Positions 1-8,220 of a stretch of 36,239 bases of DNA are shown here, in pieces. Position numbers and translations under genes: made by a program. The stretch is from Desulfurispira natronophila (lineage in GTDB: Bacteria; Chrysiogenota; Chrysiogenetes; Chrysiogenales; Chrysiogenaceae). The stretch spans positions 76,688 to 112,926 of the forward strand of contig NZ_JACHID010000010.1 of NCBI RefSeq assembly GCF_014203025.1, given 5' to 3'. How positions within the stretch are numbered: the first letter of the stretch is position 1; every line of letters starts with the position of its first letter. The notes below the pieces were generated by a model. That model was not told the origin of the DNA, did not search any database, and was given only the letters and a program-made list of their open reading frames with translations.

Positions 1-1149
1 ACTGCCGAAGTGGTAGGATTTCGCGAGGACGTGATACTGCTGATGCCTTTGGGCGATCTGGCAGGCATTGGCCCTGGCAGCCGCGTGGAGGCCATGAAGG
101 AGAGCTTTACCGTGCCTGTTGGCGAATCTCTGATCGGGCGGGTGCTCGACGGCTTGGGCCAGCCCATCGACGACAAGCCTGAGCCCCAGTGCCACGAGTT
201 CTACCCAGTGCACGCCAGCCCACCCAACCCCTTTACCCGCAAGCGCATCGACACGCCTATTGGCACGGGTGTGCGGGCCATTGACGGCCTGCTTACCTGG
301 GGCAAAGGGCAGCGAGTTGGTATTTTTGCCGGTTCCGGGGTCGGAAAGTCTACCTTGCTGGGCATGATATCCAAAAACAGTCAGGCCGATATTAACGTTA
401 TTGCACTCATTGGCGAGCGGGGCCGTGAAGTGCGTGAATTTATAGAGCGCGACCTGGGAGCGGAAGGCTTGGCTCGCAGCGTCATCGTGGTGGCTACCAG
501 TGACCAGCCGGCCTTGGTGCGCCGCCAGGGGGCCTACGTGGCCACCGCCATCGCAGAGTACTTTCGTGATCAGGGTCGCAACGTCATGTTCATGATGGAC
601 TCCATCACTCGCTTTTGCATGTCTCAGCGGGAAATCGGATTGGCCGTGGGTGAACCGCCTACTACAAAAGGCTACACCCCTTCCGTCTTTGCCCTGTTGC
701 CCAAGCTGATGGAGCGCACTGGGACCGGCAGTGGCGAAGGCAGCATATCGGCCCTCTACACCGTACTGGTTGATGGTGACGACATTACCGAGCCAGTGGC
801 AGACGCTTCGCGCTCCATTCTCGATGGCCACATCATGCTGTCCCGTCACATCGCCGCCAAAAACCACTTTCCCGCCATCGATGTACTGGGCAGTGCCTCC
901 CGGGTTTTTGGGGAAGTAGCCCCCCCAGAGCTGCAGGATGTGGCCGGAAGGATGCGGGCCCTGTTGGCCACCTATCACGAAGCGGAAGATCTCATCAATA
1001 TCGGTGCCTACAGCAAAGGGACCAACAAGAGTATTGATCAGGCCGTCAATCGTATCAGTGCCATAAACGACTTCTTGCGTCAGGGCATCAACGAGTCGGA
1101 GAAGTTTGAAAATATTGTGCCCCTGATGCGCAAAGCCATGGGTGAATAA
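1..1149 (+). CDS. fliI: Flagellar type III export ATPase FliI (5'-truncated by window edge)
   Basis: This is the C-terminal 382 residues of the ATPase that energises export of flagellar rod, hook and filament subunits at the base of the flagellum. The frame is open to base 1, so the GTG at 10 is internal and about 60 N-terminal residues (the family is usually about 440) lie outside the window. A Walker A motif, AGSGVGKST, is encoded at 328-354. A Walker B segment, VMFMMDS, begins at 583. The sequence belongs to the F1-beta/FliI/YscN family. The adjoining fliJ and motE genes make the flagellar paralogue far more likely than a virulence-type YscN/SctN. The stop is 2 nt before fliJ, so the genes are co-transcribed. 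Confidence 0.96.
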   Translation, partial: TAEVVGFREDVILLMPLGDLAGIGPGSRVEAMKESFTVPVGESLIGRVLDGLGQPIDDKPEPQCHEFYPVHASPPNPFTRKRIDTPIGTGVRAIDGLLTWGKGQRVGIFAGSGVGKSTLLGMISKNSQADINVIALIGERGREVREFIERDLGAEGLARSVIVVATSDQPALVRRQGAYVATAIAEYFRDQGRNVMFMMDSITRFCMSQREIGLAVGEPPTTKGYTPSVFALLPKLMERTGTGSGEGSISALYTVLVDGDDITEPVADASRSILDGHIMLSRHIAAKNHFPAIDVLGSASRVFGEVAPPELQDVAGRMRALLATYHEAEDLINIGAYSKGTNKSIDQAVNRISAINDFLRQGINESEKFENIVPLMRKAMGE

Positions 1150-1151
1150 TT

Positions 1152-1610
1152 TTGGCTCGCTTTCTCTTTCGCTTTCAAAAAGTATTGGAACACCGTGGAC
1201 GGCTGCTGGATAATCAACAGCGTACCTTGGCGGAATTACGGCGCAAACGTCTGGATGCCAATCGTCGCCGCCGTGAGTTGGAGCAACAGGCCGAGAACAA
1301 TATGGAGCGTGTGCGGCGTCTGCGTAGTGAAGGACAGGTAAGCTCTGCTCAGCTTTACCTCGACTATCTGCCCACCATCCAGCAGCAGGCAAAAAAAGTT
1401 GATATTGAGCTTGCCAGTCTGGATAATGAGATTCGGCGCGCCGTTGAAAAACTAAAGGCCCTGTTCAAAGAAAAACGCAGCCTGGAATTTCTGCGGGATC
1501 GTGACTACTTACGCTTTCAGGAAGCCGAGCGTAAGGAAGAAGAAGACCTGCTTAACGAAATCAATACCATGAAATACGCATCGCGCATGCGCGACGAGGG
1601 ACGACTATGA
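1152..1610 (+). CDS. fliJ: Flagellar export protein FliJ
   Basis: This is a 152-residue, highly charged, almost wholly helical protein starting at a TTG two bases after the fliI stop. FliJ is the coiled-coil stalk of the flagellar export ATPase. It inserts in the FliI hexamer and links it to the FlhA export gate. The family signature visible is the N-terminal MARFLFRFQKVLEHR (aromatic and basic residues, then long heptad-like helices), with a KEKRSLEFLRDRDY-type second helix. Length fits the family (about 140-150). The TTG start is chosen because the conserved FRFQKVL segment sits immediately behind it and no ATG lies nearby. The stop overlaps motE by 4 nt (ATGA), which implies translational coupling. 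Confidence 0.9.
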   Translation: MARFLFRFQKVLEHRGRLLDNQQRTLAELRRKRLDANRRRRELEQQAENNMERVRRLRSEGQVSSAQLYLDYLPTIQQQAKKVDIELASLDNEIRRAVEKLKALFKEKRSLEFLRDRDYLRFQEAERKEEEDLLNEINTMKYASRMRDEGRL

Positions 1611-2152
1611 ATATTATTGGACGCCTGATGGTAATTATTTACATGCTGGTGGTTCTTACCTTCTTTCTCTTTTCTGCCACTTCTCACGCGGAGGAGCGTT
1701 CTTTTGCGCCTGATTACGAGAGCGAAATCAATGTGGACAATGTTATTCACAACCTGCAACAGCGAGAGGAAGCATTGGATCGCCGTGAACGCAACCTCCA
1801 GGCGCGGGAACAGCAGCTGCAAGAACTGCAGGAAGATGTCAACGGTCAGATAAATCGCCTGGAAGCTCTGCGGGAGCGCATTGAAGAGTTGGTGGGGATG
1901 ATAGATGATGAACGTCAAGAGCGTCTGCAGAATCTGGCAGACATCTACCAGACCATGAAGCCCCGGGAGGCCGCCGCAGTAGTGGCGGAGGTCCCTCCTC
2001 GCGAAGCCGCTGACATCTTTTCCGCCATGCCACCTCGCAATGCTGGCAGTATTCTACAGGCCTTGGGGCGCACCAACCCCGGCCATGCCGCCCGAATCAG
2101 TTATGAGCTTAAAAATGTTCCTGGCTTTGAAGACTTGCAGGACGAGTTTTAA
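1607..2152 (+). CDS. motE: MotE-like flagellar protein (MgtE N-domain-like C terminus)
   Basis: The protein has 181 residues. Residues 1-28 form a hydrophobic signal or anchor segment ending SATSHAEE. Residues about 45-105 are a coiled coil rich in Glu, Arg and Gln. Residues about 108-170 resemble the MgtE N-terminal helical repeat (YQTMKPREAAAVVAEV, then IFSAMPPRNAGSIL). This architecture is that of MotE, described as a periplasmic chaperone of the flagellar motor protein MotC in Rhizobiales and found in fliI-fliJ operons of many other bacteria. The gene starts inside the fliJ stop (ATGA overlap). Assignment to the flagellar accessory family is solid. Whether it acts through MotC here is inference, because no motC is in the window. 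Confidence 0.8.
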   Translation: MNIIGRLMVIIYMLVVLTFFLFSATSHAEERSFAPDYESEINVDNVIHNLQQREEALDRRERNLQAREQQLQELQEDVNGQINRLEALRERIEELVGMIDDERQERLQNLADIYQTMKPREAAAVVAEVPPREAADIFSAMPPRNAGSILQALGRTNPGHAARISYELKNVPGFEDLQDEF

Positions 2153-2157
2153 AAGAT

Positions 2158-2175
2158 GCGGGAATCTGCTCCCGC
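2158..2175 (+). other. Stem-loop after motE
   Basis: A perfect 6-bp stem (GCGGGA / TCCCGC) with a 6-nt loop lies 6 nt after the motE stop. There is no T-tract after it, so it is a poor intrinsic terminator. It may instead protect the flagellar mRNA 3' end or mark a processing site. Confidence 0.35.
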
Positions 2176-2231
2176 CGAGCCTGATACATAGTGCTTCAAT
2201 CATTATGAGCAGCAAAATCAAGGAGAACCCA

Positions 2232-2846
2232 ATGGCGATACCACAGCGATTTACACTTACTGCTTTGGCACTATGTTTGATAATCACTTTTAGCCTACCA
2301 ACATCAGCCCAGGCAGGGAGGTTAGCCGCCGGAATTGTGGCAGGAGATATAACAGGGCTAAACCTGAAGTATTGGCAGAGTAACCATCGAGCTTTCGATC
2401 TGGCTGCTGGATGGAGTGATGACGAAGCCAATGTGAAACTGGACTATCTGTATCATGAGCACCACATGTTGAATGTCCAACAGGGACGCTTTATCGTTTA
2501 CTACGGAATGGGTCTTTATGCTACAAGTCATCGAGGTTCAACAACAGCCACCAATGAGACGGTTCCGGTAAATGATGATGCTGAGAATAATGGCATTATT
2601 AACGAGAACGATAACAACGGTGATGACAATAACGAAAATAATGTTGCGGCTGCCAACACTCAGGATGGCACTGCCAGCAATAACTCAGAGGACGATATTT
2701 TTGGGGTTCGGATTCCCTTTGGGGTTGAGTATTTTCTGCCAGGAATGCCCCTGAGTATCTTCGGAGATGTTGCTCCGGCCATGGACATTTACCCAGAAAC
2801 CGACTTTTCCGGCCAGGTGATGGTCGGGGCACGCTTCATATTTTAA
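2232..2846 (+). CDS. Secreted outer-membrane beta-barrel candidate with Asn/Asp-rich loop
   Basis: The protein has 204 residues. The ATG at 2232 is chosen because AAGGAG precedes it by 8 nt and a clean signal peptide follows: basic MAIPQR, a hydrophobic core, and a probable cleavage at AQA/G near residue 30. The mature part has alternating aromatic and hydrophobic strands (LNLKYWQS, FDLAAGWS, VKLDYLYH, RFIVYYGMGLY, VRIPFGVEYF, QVMVGARFIF) and ends in Phe, as outer-membrane barrels do. Between two strands, residues about 102-155 form a low-complexity insert dominated by Asn, Asp, Glu, Ala and Thr. I recognise no specific family. The fold resembles small barrels of the DUF3996/BAPKO_0422 kind, but that is a guess from strand layout. 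A separate promoter was not evident, so it may be read from the flagellar operon. Confidence 0.65.
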   Translation: MAIPQRFTLTALALCLIITFSLPTSAQAGRLAAGIVAGDITGLNLKYWQSNHRAFDLAAGWSDDEANVKLDYLYHEHHMLNVQQGRFIVYYGMGLYATSHRGSTTATNETVPVNDDAENNGIINENDNNGDDNNENNVAAANTQDGTASNNSEDDIFGVRIPFGVEYFLPGMPLSIFGDVAPAMDIYPETDFSGQVMVGARFIF

Positions 2847-2903
2847 TAGCAGGTTGAGGGTGTGAGGAGGCTTGCGAATCATTACCCTTTTTGTTAACAA
2901 GCC

Positions 2904-2932
2904 TTGTCGCCCAAGATTGGCTCTGGTATAGT
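2904..2932 (+). promoter_or_regulatory. Sigma-70-type promoter for uppP
   Basis: TTGTCG at 2904-2909 and TATAGT at 2927-2932 are separated by exactly 17 nt and lie about 40 nt upstream of the uppP start. It matches the consensus at 4 of 6 positions (-35) and 5 of 6 (-10). Confidence 0.6.
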
Positions 2933-2970
2933 CCCGACGTTTCATCCCTGCCTCTGACCTGGAGTTCTCT

Positions 2971-3771
2971 TTGGATACCCTACAAGTCATTATACTGGCA
3001 ATAGTTCAGGGCTTAACTGAGTTTTTGCCCATATCAAGCTCGGCTCACCTTATTCTTGTGCCCGTCTTTACAGCCTGGGAAGACCAGGGGCTTGCTTTTG
3101 ACCTGGCAGTGCACCTGGGTTCTCTTATGGCGGTGGTGGCTTACTTTCGCCGTGAAATAGTGGCAATGGCAGGAGCCTGGAGCGCCAGTTTGCTCCACTC
3201 TCGCAAAAGCCAGGATTCGCGCCTGGCGTGGGCTATTTTGTGGGGAACGGTGCCCGTGGGGTTGGCCGGTCTTGCCTTCAAGGGAGTAGTTGAAACGGAG
3301 CTTCGCTCCCCAATCGTTATTGCTATCTCACTCATCTGTTTTGGCTTGCTGCTGGGATGGGCTGATTATCGCAGGCGGGGGAGTCGCAGTGAATACGATT
3401 TGCAGTGGAAAGACATCTTGGTCGTCGGCTGCGCCCAGGCCCTGGCACTCATTCCCGGCACTTCTCGCTCCGGTATTACCATTACTGCCGCTCTCTTTAT
3501 GGGCCTGAGCCGCGAAGGGGCCAGCCGCTTTTCCTTCTTACTCTCAATTCCCGTCACCACCCTGGCAGTCGGACTGCAAGTACTGGAGCTCGTCACCACA
3601 CCTGGCGCTGCCACCGACTGGAGCGCCATGTTGTGGGGGGTAGTGCTTTCCGGCATTAGTGCCTATCTCTGTATCCACTACTTTCTCAGCTTTATCCGAC
3701 GCATCGGCATGCAGCCATTCGTGGTATATCGCATAGGGTTGGGATTGTTGTTGCTCATTCTCTTTCTCTGA
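2971..3771 (+). CDS. uppP: Undecaprenyl-diphosphatase UppP (BacA)
   Basis: This is a 266-residue polytopic membrane phosphatase. It converts undecaprenyl diphosphate to undecaprenyl phosphate, recycling the lipid carrier for peptidoglycan and O-antigen synthesis, and confers bacitracin tolerance when abundant. The two family motifs are present: EFLPISSSAHL at residues 17-27 and PGTSRSG at 162-168, which together hold the catalytic Glu, Ser and Arg residues. About eight hydrophobic segments are visible and length is normal (about 265-275). The start is TTG with GGAG 6 nt upstream. MDTLQVIILAIVQGLTEF is the canonical N terminus, so the TTG is well supported. It is monocistronic, with its own promoter and a probable terminator. 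Confidence 0.96.
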   Translation: MDTLQVIILAIVQGLTEFLPISSSAHLILVPVFTAWEDQGLAFDLAVHLGSLMAVVAYFRREIVAMAGAWSASLLHSRKSQDSRLAWAILWGTVPVGLAGLAFKGVVETELRSPIVIAISLICFGLLLGWADYRRRGSRSEYDLQWKDILVVGCAQALALIPGTSRSGITITAALFMGLSREGASRFSFLLSIPVTTLAVGLQVLELVTTPGAATDWSAMLWGVVLSGISAYLCIHYFLSFIRRIGMQPFVVYRIGLGLLLLILFL

Positions 3772-3781
3772 TTGCGTAAGA

Positions 3782-3823
3782 TTTTGCCGCTGACAGAGGC
3801 TGAGCGCAAATAGTTGATTTTTT
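3782..3823 (+). terminator. Probable intrinsic terminator of uppP
   Basis: TTTGC-(C bulge)-GCT at 3783-3791 pairs with AGC-GCAAA at 3803-3810. A run of six T follows at 3818-3823. The stem is bulged and the T-run starts 7 nt after the stem, so strength is moderate. Confidence 0.45.
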
Positions 3824-4055
3824 ACTGCAAGACCATTCTCAAACTTCTGATATGTGCCACGCTAACTTTGACCTACTAATAGGTGAGGGTATAGCATCTT
3901 CGACTTTAGCCCAATAAAATGCTAGAAAATAATTTAGCATTAAAAAGCACTACACACATAACTGCCCCCAGCAATTTACTTTTATTGTCGGATGAAGGTG
4001 AGGTTTCACGCGCCAATAATCTAAAACAAGACATTTATGCGAAGACTTGTTCAGC

Positions 4056-4069
4056 TTATTCGCGAATAA
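4056..4069. repeat. 14-nt perfect palindrome TTATTCGCGAATAA
   Basis: The sequence equals its own reverse complement and is centred on CGCG in an AT-rich spacer. It could be a protein-binding site. No function can be assigned. Confidence 0.35.
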
Positions 4070-4188
4070 AAAAAGATTATTCTGCAGCTGCTTCGTTTAA
4101 CAAACCATCATAATCCTTTTAACCCTGCCACAGATTAACTAAATACTCGCCCTGAGTGCAGGCCGAAAACTCTGCTATCCTTATCTTC

Positions 4189-7100
4189 TCAAATTCTTTT
4201 TACCGGCAGGCGCAGAGTGAAGCAAGCTCCGCTCTCTGTGTTATGAGCGCAAATGGTTCCGCCCATTTTTTCGATAATGGTTTGCCCCAACGAAAGGCCA
4301 ATGCCGGTTCCTTCCTCGCCTTTGGTAGAGATGAAAGGTTGAAAGATTTTGTCTGGCAGCAGGTCTTCGGGGATTCCACCAGCATTATCAGAAATATGCA
4401 CCAGAACATACCCTTCCTCATGGGAAAAGTTTACGGTTACTTCCCGCTGGGAGCTGCGTTTTTCCAGCAGCGCCTGGCGGGCGTTATTGATGATATTAAG
4501 GATCACTTGCTGAAATTGGCTGTGCAGTCCCCACACGTAAGTGGGCTCACAGGTTTCAATGTTAATATCCACCGTATCCTTGATGAGCTGTCCTCGAATG
4601 ATTTCCACAACACTTTTGACCGTCTCGCACAGCTCAAAGGCGCTTTCCTCAGTTGAAGGTTTAAAGAAATTGCGGAAGTCATCGATGGTGGTGCTCATGA
4701 AGTTCACCAAGCGCAGGATTCTTTCAGAAGTTTCGTCCAGCCTCTCCTTGTCAAGCATACCTTGCTCATAGTCTTCTGGCAGAAACTGGGTATAGAGGGC
4801 AATGTTGTTGAGGGGCTGCTTCCACTGGTGAGCAATGGCACCCATCATGTTGCCCAGTTCCGCCATTTTTGTCTGCTGGATAAGGGTCGCCTCTTGCAGC
4901 TGCTTTTCCTGCTGCAGACGATTGATCTCGGTATTGTCCCGGCAGAGTACGAGCAGGTGCTCTGGCTGATCCAGTCCCAGGGGAGAGACAATGGTTTCCA
5001 GCAGGAGCTCGTGGCCAGAGATGTGTTGCATGGTCCAGTTGAATCGCTGTTGCACTTCACCGCCCAGGGCTCGGGAAATAACCTGCTCAACAGTCGGATA
5101 CAGCTCTCTGCCATTGCCGGAAAAATCCTCGGGTCGTTTGCCGATAACTTCGCGTGGTGTCAACCCCAGCATGGCAGCTGCGGCCGGATTACAGCTGACA
5201 AAGCAACCGCTGCTGTCCAGAAGCAGTACACCCTCGGGCGAGTGCTCCACCAGGGTGCGGTAACTCTGCTCCGTGGACATGCGATTCATGACTTCCTGCT
5301 CTACCTGCAGCATAAGCTTGGTGTTGAACTCTTCCAGCGTATCCTCATGCTCTTTTTGAGCCGTGACATCTTCTGCCACCCCGGTCCAGCACTCCACATT
5401 GCCATCAGCATCAAAGACGGGGAAACTGCGGGCGTGAATCCAGCGCACAGTGCCCTCGGGACGAACGATGCGATACACGCCGTCAAATGATTGGCCACCA
5501 TCTAGTTCTCGCTGCATGTGCAGGACGAATCGACGTTGGTCATCCGGGTGCACCGTCTCAATCAGGCTGCCGACATTATCCAGCAGGCTCTGACGTGGGC
5601 GTCCCCAGACCTTTTCATAGGCGGGGCTGACATACAAAACTTGCTCACGTGTTCGCACCCAGAATACGGTCTCGGAGTTTTCGGCAAACTGCTGGAAGTG
5701 CAGTTGGCTCTCCTGCAGCTGGGCCAGCAGTTGCTGGTGTTCAGTAATGTCCTGCACGGTTCCCACCAGTTTGCGGCTGCCATCTTCGTGGACAGAGGGA
5801 TGGGCAATCTCTCGCGCCCAGCGCAACTCACCGGACTGGGCGTGCTGGAAGCGGTACTTCACCTCCATGGATCCCGTCTGAATGGCATTTTCTTCCGCTG
5901 CCAGCAGTCCGGGAAGGTCATCCGGGTGGACTTGCTGCTGAAAGCGCTCCAGGGTTATGGGTTCTGCCGGGTCGAGCCCGAAGAGTTCATAGACCATACT
6001 GGACCACCACAGCTCCCCCGTGGCCAGATCCGTTTCCCAGTGGCCCAGGCGAGCCGTGCGCTGGGCCTGTATCAGACGCTCCAGGCTCTGGTTCAGGCTC
6101 TCTTCCAGCTCCTTGCGCTCTGAGATATCGATGCTGACGCCAATGGTGCGGCACAGCTGTCCCCGGTCATCGAAGATGGGCTCCAGGCTGAAAATGGCGG
6201 GAAAAATCTCTCCGTTTTTACGCACCAGGCGGGTTTCGATGGTAAAGCCTTTGCCACTGCGGTGCAGCTGATCAAGGTATTCGCCAAAACGCTCAGCTTC
6301 CTGCGACTCATGGAGTTTGGCCACCGGCGTGTTCAGTACCTCGTCCCGCGAGTAGCCAAATATGGTTTCGGCGCCGGGGCTGAACTCCTCGATATTTGTC
6401 TGCAGGTCGGTAATGATAAAGCTCACGCTGCGCGCTGCCTTGAAGGCGCTCTCCAGGAGTTGCTGCTGCTCTTTGCGCTGCGTAATGTCCTGCACCGTGC
6501 CTATCAGGCGTACTCGGTTGCCCTGAGCGTCCTCCTCGGCACGGGCCAGCTCATGCAGCCAGCGCACGCGGCCATCGGGCAGAACGATGCGGTGCTCCAC
6601 ATCGAGTACTCCTGTCTGCTCGGCCAGTTTTTCACTGGCGATGACATCAGGAAGATCGTCGGGGTGCACCGCCTCCTTGAAGGCCTCCACGCTGGGGGTA
6701 TAGGTCTGCAGGTCGTGGCCAAGCATTTCGTAGATGGCATCTGACCACCACAACTCATTGGTGTGCAGGTTGGCTTCCCAGTGGCCCAGGTGGGCGATGC
6801 GCTGCGCTTCCTCCAGTCGCTGACGACTGTGCTCCAGCTCCATTTCCATCTGGCGACGACTGGTGATATCGAGAGTGGTGCTGATTGCTTCGCTGATGGT
6901 TCCATCACTGGCGAGTACAGCCCTGGTTACTTCACCAAGCCAGACCCAGTGCCCGTCAGCGTGCCGGAAGCGGTAGGTAATTTCCAGTGTTGCTGCAGCC
7001 CCCTGGTCCACCCAGGTTTGCAGTTGGCTAATTACGTCCTTCAGGTCTTCCGGGTGAATGCACTCTTCTATCCAACCTGCGGCCACTGCCTCTTCCGTTT

Positions 7101-8220
7101 TGTAGCCCAGTACGTTGCTGATATTGCGCGAAACATAGTGGATTTGCAGCGTAGAAACATCATAGCTCCAGACTATGGCAGGGCTACCATCGAGAATGTA
7201 GTCCAGCTCCTCCCGCGAGCGGGCCATGAACTCAAAGGCATCGAGGGTTTGGTTAAAGTGTCTGGCCAGCTCCTGGAGCTCCCGGGGGCCCTGCAGAGAT
7301 ACCCGCGCATTCAGGCTCTGATCCCGCTCCACCTGGTCGACATTTTCCACCAGTTTATTTATGGGGCGGGAAATGGCCCTGGCGGTGGCGGCGAAGGCCA
7401 GGCCAATTCCCAACAGGCCCAGGGTCAGCATAACGGCAAAGCTCTGTCGCAGGCTGCGGGCCTGAGAAAGCTCTGAGGCAGGCGGAGCACAGACATGGAT
7501 GTAGAGGTTGAGGAGGTCCGGGTGGCTGAAATTCTGTCGATTGGCCATGCAGCTATCCGATGCCGGGCTGTGGTATTTGGACGCCTCGTACAGCAAGATG
7601 CCCGGCTCGCTGTAGAGAGCTACTCCAAAGGGAAAGCGCTCCAGGGGGGGCAAAACTCTGGTAAGCTCATCTGGTGGCAACGAAAGACTGACGCTGCCTT
7701 CCACAAAGCCGTGGACCTTTACCGGGGCGGCAAAAAGCATTCCTGCAGCATTGATGCGCAGCACCTCCTCGCCGGCACTGAGAGCTTCCACGTCGGACTC
7801 AGTCAGGGTCGCTCCAGCGGGCAGTTGATTGGAGAGAATCTCCTGGCCCAGAAAGTCGTGCAGGGCAAAGCGGCCCACTGGACTCTCGGCCCGCTGGCCA
7901 GCGCTGAGGGAGCGAAAGAGGGCTGGCAGATAGCGGTAGCGCTCCTGGAAGTCCACCAGCCCGTTTATTATCAGCTGATTGTCGGCCAGGCTGCGCACCT
8001 GCTGTTGCTCCTCGTGAAAGGAGCTGAGTATCAGCTCCTGGGAGAAAGCTTGAACGGCTTTAATACGCTCCTGGTGCTCGGTGCGTATAACCCCCATGCT
8101 AAGAGAGTAGGCGATGAATGCTACCAGGACAAAGCCAAGTACGAAGATGGGAAAAAAGCGGCGCAGGGCAAAGAAAGTAAAGCCCACAGGGGATTGCTTG
8201 CTCAGATTACTCCTCCTCAC
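4189..8220 (-). CDS. Membrane sensor histidine kinase with HAMP and six PAS domains
   Basis: The protein has 1343 residues. In order: TM1 about 21-43; periplasmic sensor about 44-258; TM2 about 260-281; HAMP about 280-333; PAS units at about 336-456, 470-580, 588-705, 722-829, 840-955 and 983-1100; dimerisation helix with phospho-acceptor His1131 in IAHQWKQPLN; then an ATPase domain with N box near 1242 (NIINNARQA), G1 Asp1278 (DNAGG) and G2 at 1304-1312 (GTGIGLSLG). All catalytic motifs look intact. No response regulator is adjacent. The first codon (GTG, 8218-8220) lies inside the end of the upstream binding-protein gene, and an AGGAGGAG Shine-Dalgarno comes just after it, so the true start may be slightly further in. 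The coupled binding protein suggests it supplies the periplasmic ligand signal. That is inference. Confidence 0.93.
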   Translation of the reverse strand: MRRSNLSKQSPVGFTFFALRRFFPIFVLGFVLVAFIAYSLSMGVIRTEHQERIKAVQAFSQELILSSFHEEQQQVRSLADNQLIINGLVDFQERYRYLPALFRSLSAGQRAESPVGRFALHDFLGQEILSNQLPAGATLTESDVEALSAGEEVLRINAAGMLFAAPVKVHGFVEGSVSLSLPPDELTRVLPPLERFPFGVALYSEPGILLYEASKYHSPASDSCMANRQNFSHPDLLNLYIHVCAPPASELSQARSLRQSFAVMLTLGLLGIGLAFAATARAISRPINKLVENVDQVERDQSLNARVSLQGPRELQELARHFNQTLDAFEFMARSREELDYILDGSPAIVWSYDVSTLQIHYVSRNISNVLGYKTEEAVAAGWIEECIHPEDLKDVISQLQTWVDQGAAATLEITYRFRHADGHWVWLGEVTRAVLASDGTISEAISTTLDITSRRQMEMELEHSRQRLEEAQRIAHLGHWEANLHTNELWWSDAIYEMLGHDLQTYTPSVEAFKEAVHPDDLPDVIASEKLAEQTGVLDVEHRIVLPDGRVRWLHELARAEEDAQGNRVRLIGTVQDITQRKEQQQLLESAFKAARSVSFIITDLQTNIEEFSPGAETIFGYSRDEVLNTPVAKLHESQEAERFGEYLDQLHRSGKGFTIETRLVRKNGEIFPAIFSLEPIFDDRGQLCRTIGVSIDISERKELEESLNQSLERLIQAQRTARLGHWETDLATGELWWSSMVYELFGLDPAEPITLERFQQQVHPDDLPGLLAAEENAIQTGSMEVKYRFQHAQSGELRWAREIAHPSVHEDGSRKLVGTVQDITEHQQLLAQLQESQLHFQQFAENSETVFWVRTREQVLYVSPAYEKVWGRPRQSLLDNVGSLIETVHPDDQRRFVLHMQRELDGGQSFDGVYRIVRPEGTVRWIHARSFPVFDADGNVECWTGVAEDVTAQKEHEDTLEEFNTKLMLQVEQEVMNRMSTEQSYRTLVEHSPEGVLLLDSSGCFVSCNPAAAAMLGLTPREVIGKRPEDFSGNGRELYPTVEQVISRALGGEVQQRFNWTMQHISGHELLLETIVSPLGLDQPEHLLVLCRDNTEINRLQQEKQLQEATLIQQTKMAELGNMMGAIAHQWKQPLNNIALYTQFLPEDYEQGMLDKERLDETSERILRLVNFMSTTIDDFRNFFKPSTEESAFELCETVKSVVEIIRGQLIKDTVDINIETCEPTYVWGLHSQFQQVILNIINNARQALLEKRSSQREVTVNFSHEEGYVLVHISDNAGGIPEDLLPDKIFQPFISTKGEEGTGIGLSLGQTIIEKMGGTICAHNTESGACFTLRLPVKRI

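Larger units (their letters stand above)
3772..4188. other. AT-rich convergent intergenic region
   Basis: This 417-nt spacer separates the convergent uppP and histidine kinase genes and contains no credible gene. It holds the uppP terminator, an AT-rich stem (AATGCTA 3918-3924 / TAGCATT 3935-3941, followed on the minus strand by TTATT, possibly a weak kinase-operon terminator) and a 14-nt perfect palindrome at 4056-4069 followed by a run of A. Base composition is clearly more AT-rich than the flanking genes. Confidence 0.6.

Noticed and set aside
3919-4113. 64-codon open frame in the convergent spacer
   Set aside because: AT-rich, overlaps hairpins, no ribosome site or homology.
4762-5490. 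Long plus-strand open frames across the histidine kinase (4762-5490, 6763-7476, 7495-8226 and others)
   Set aside because: They are antisense to a gene with clear domain homology, have no recognisable motifs, and result from codon-bias shadows.
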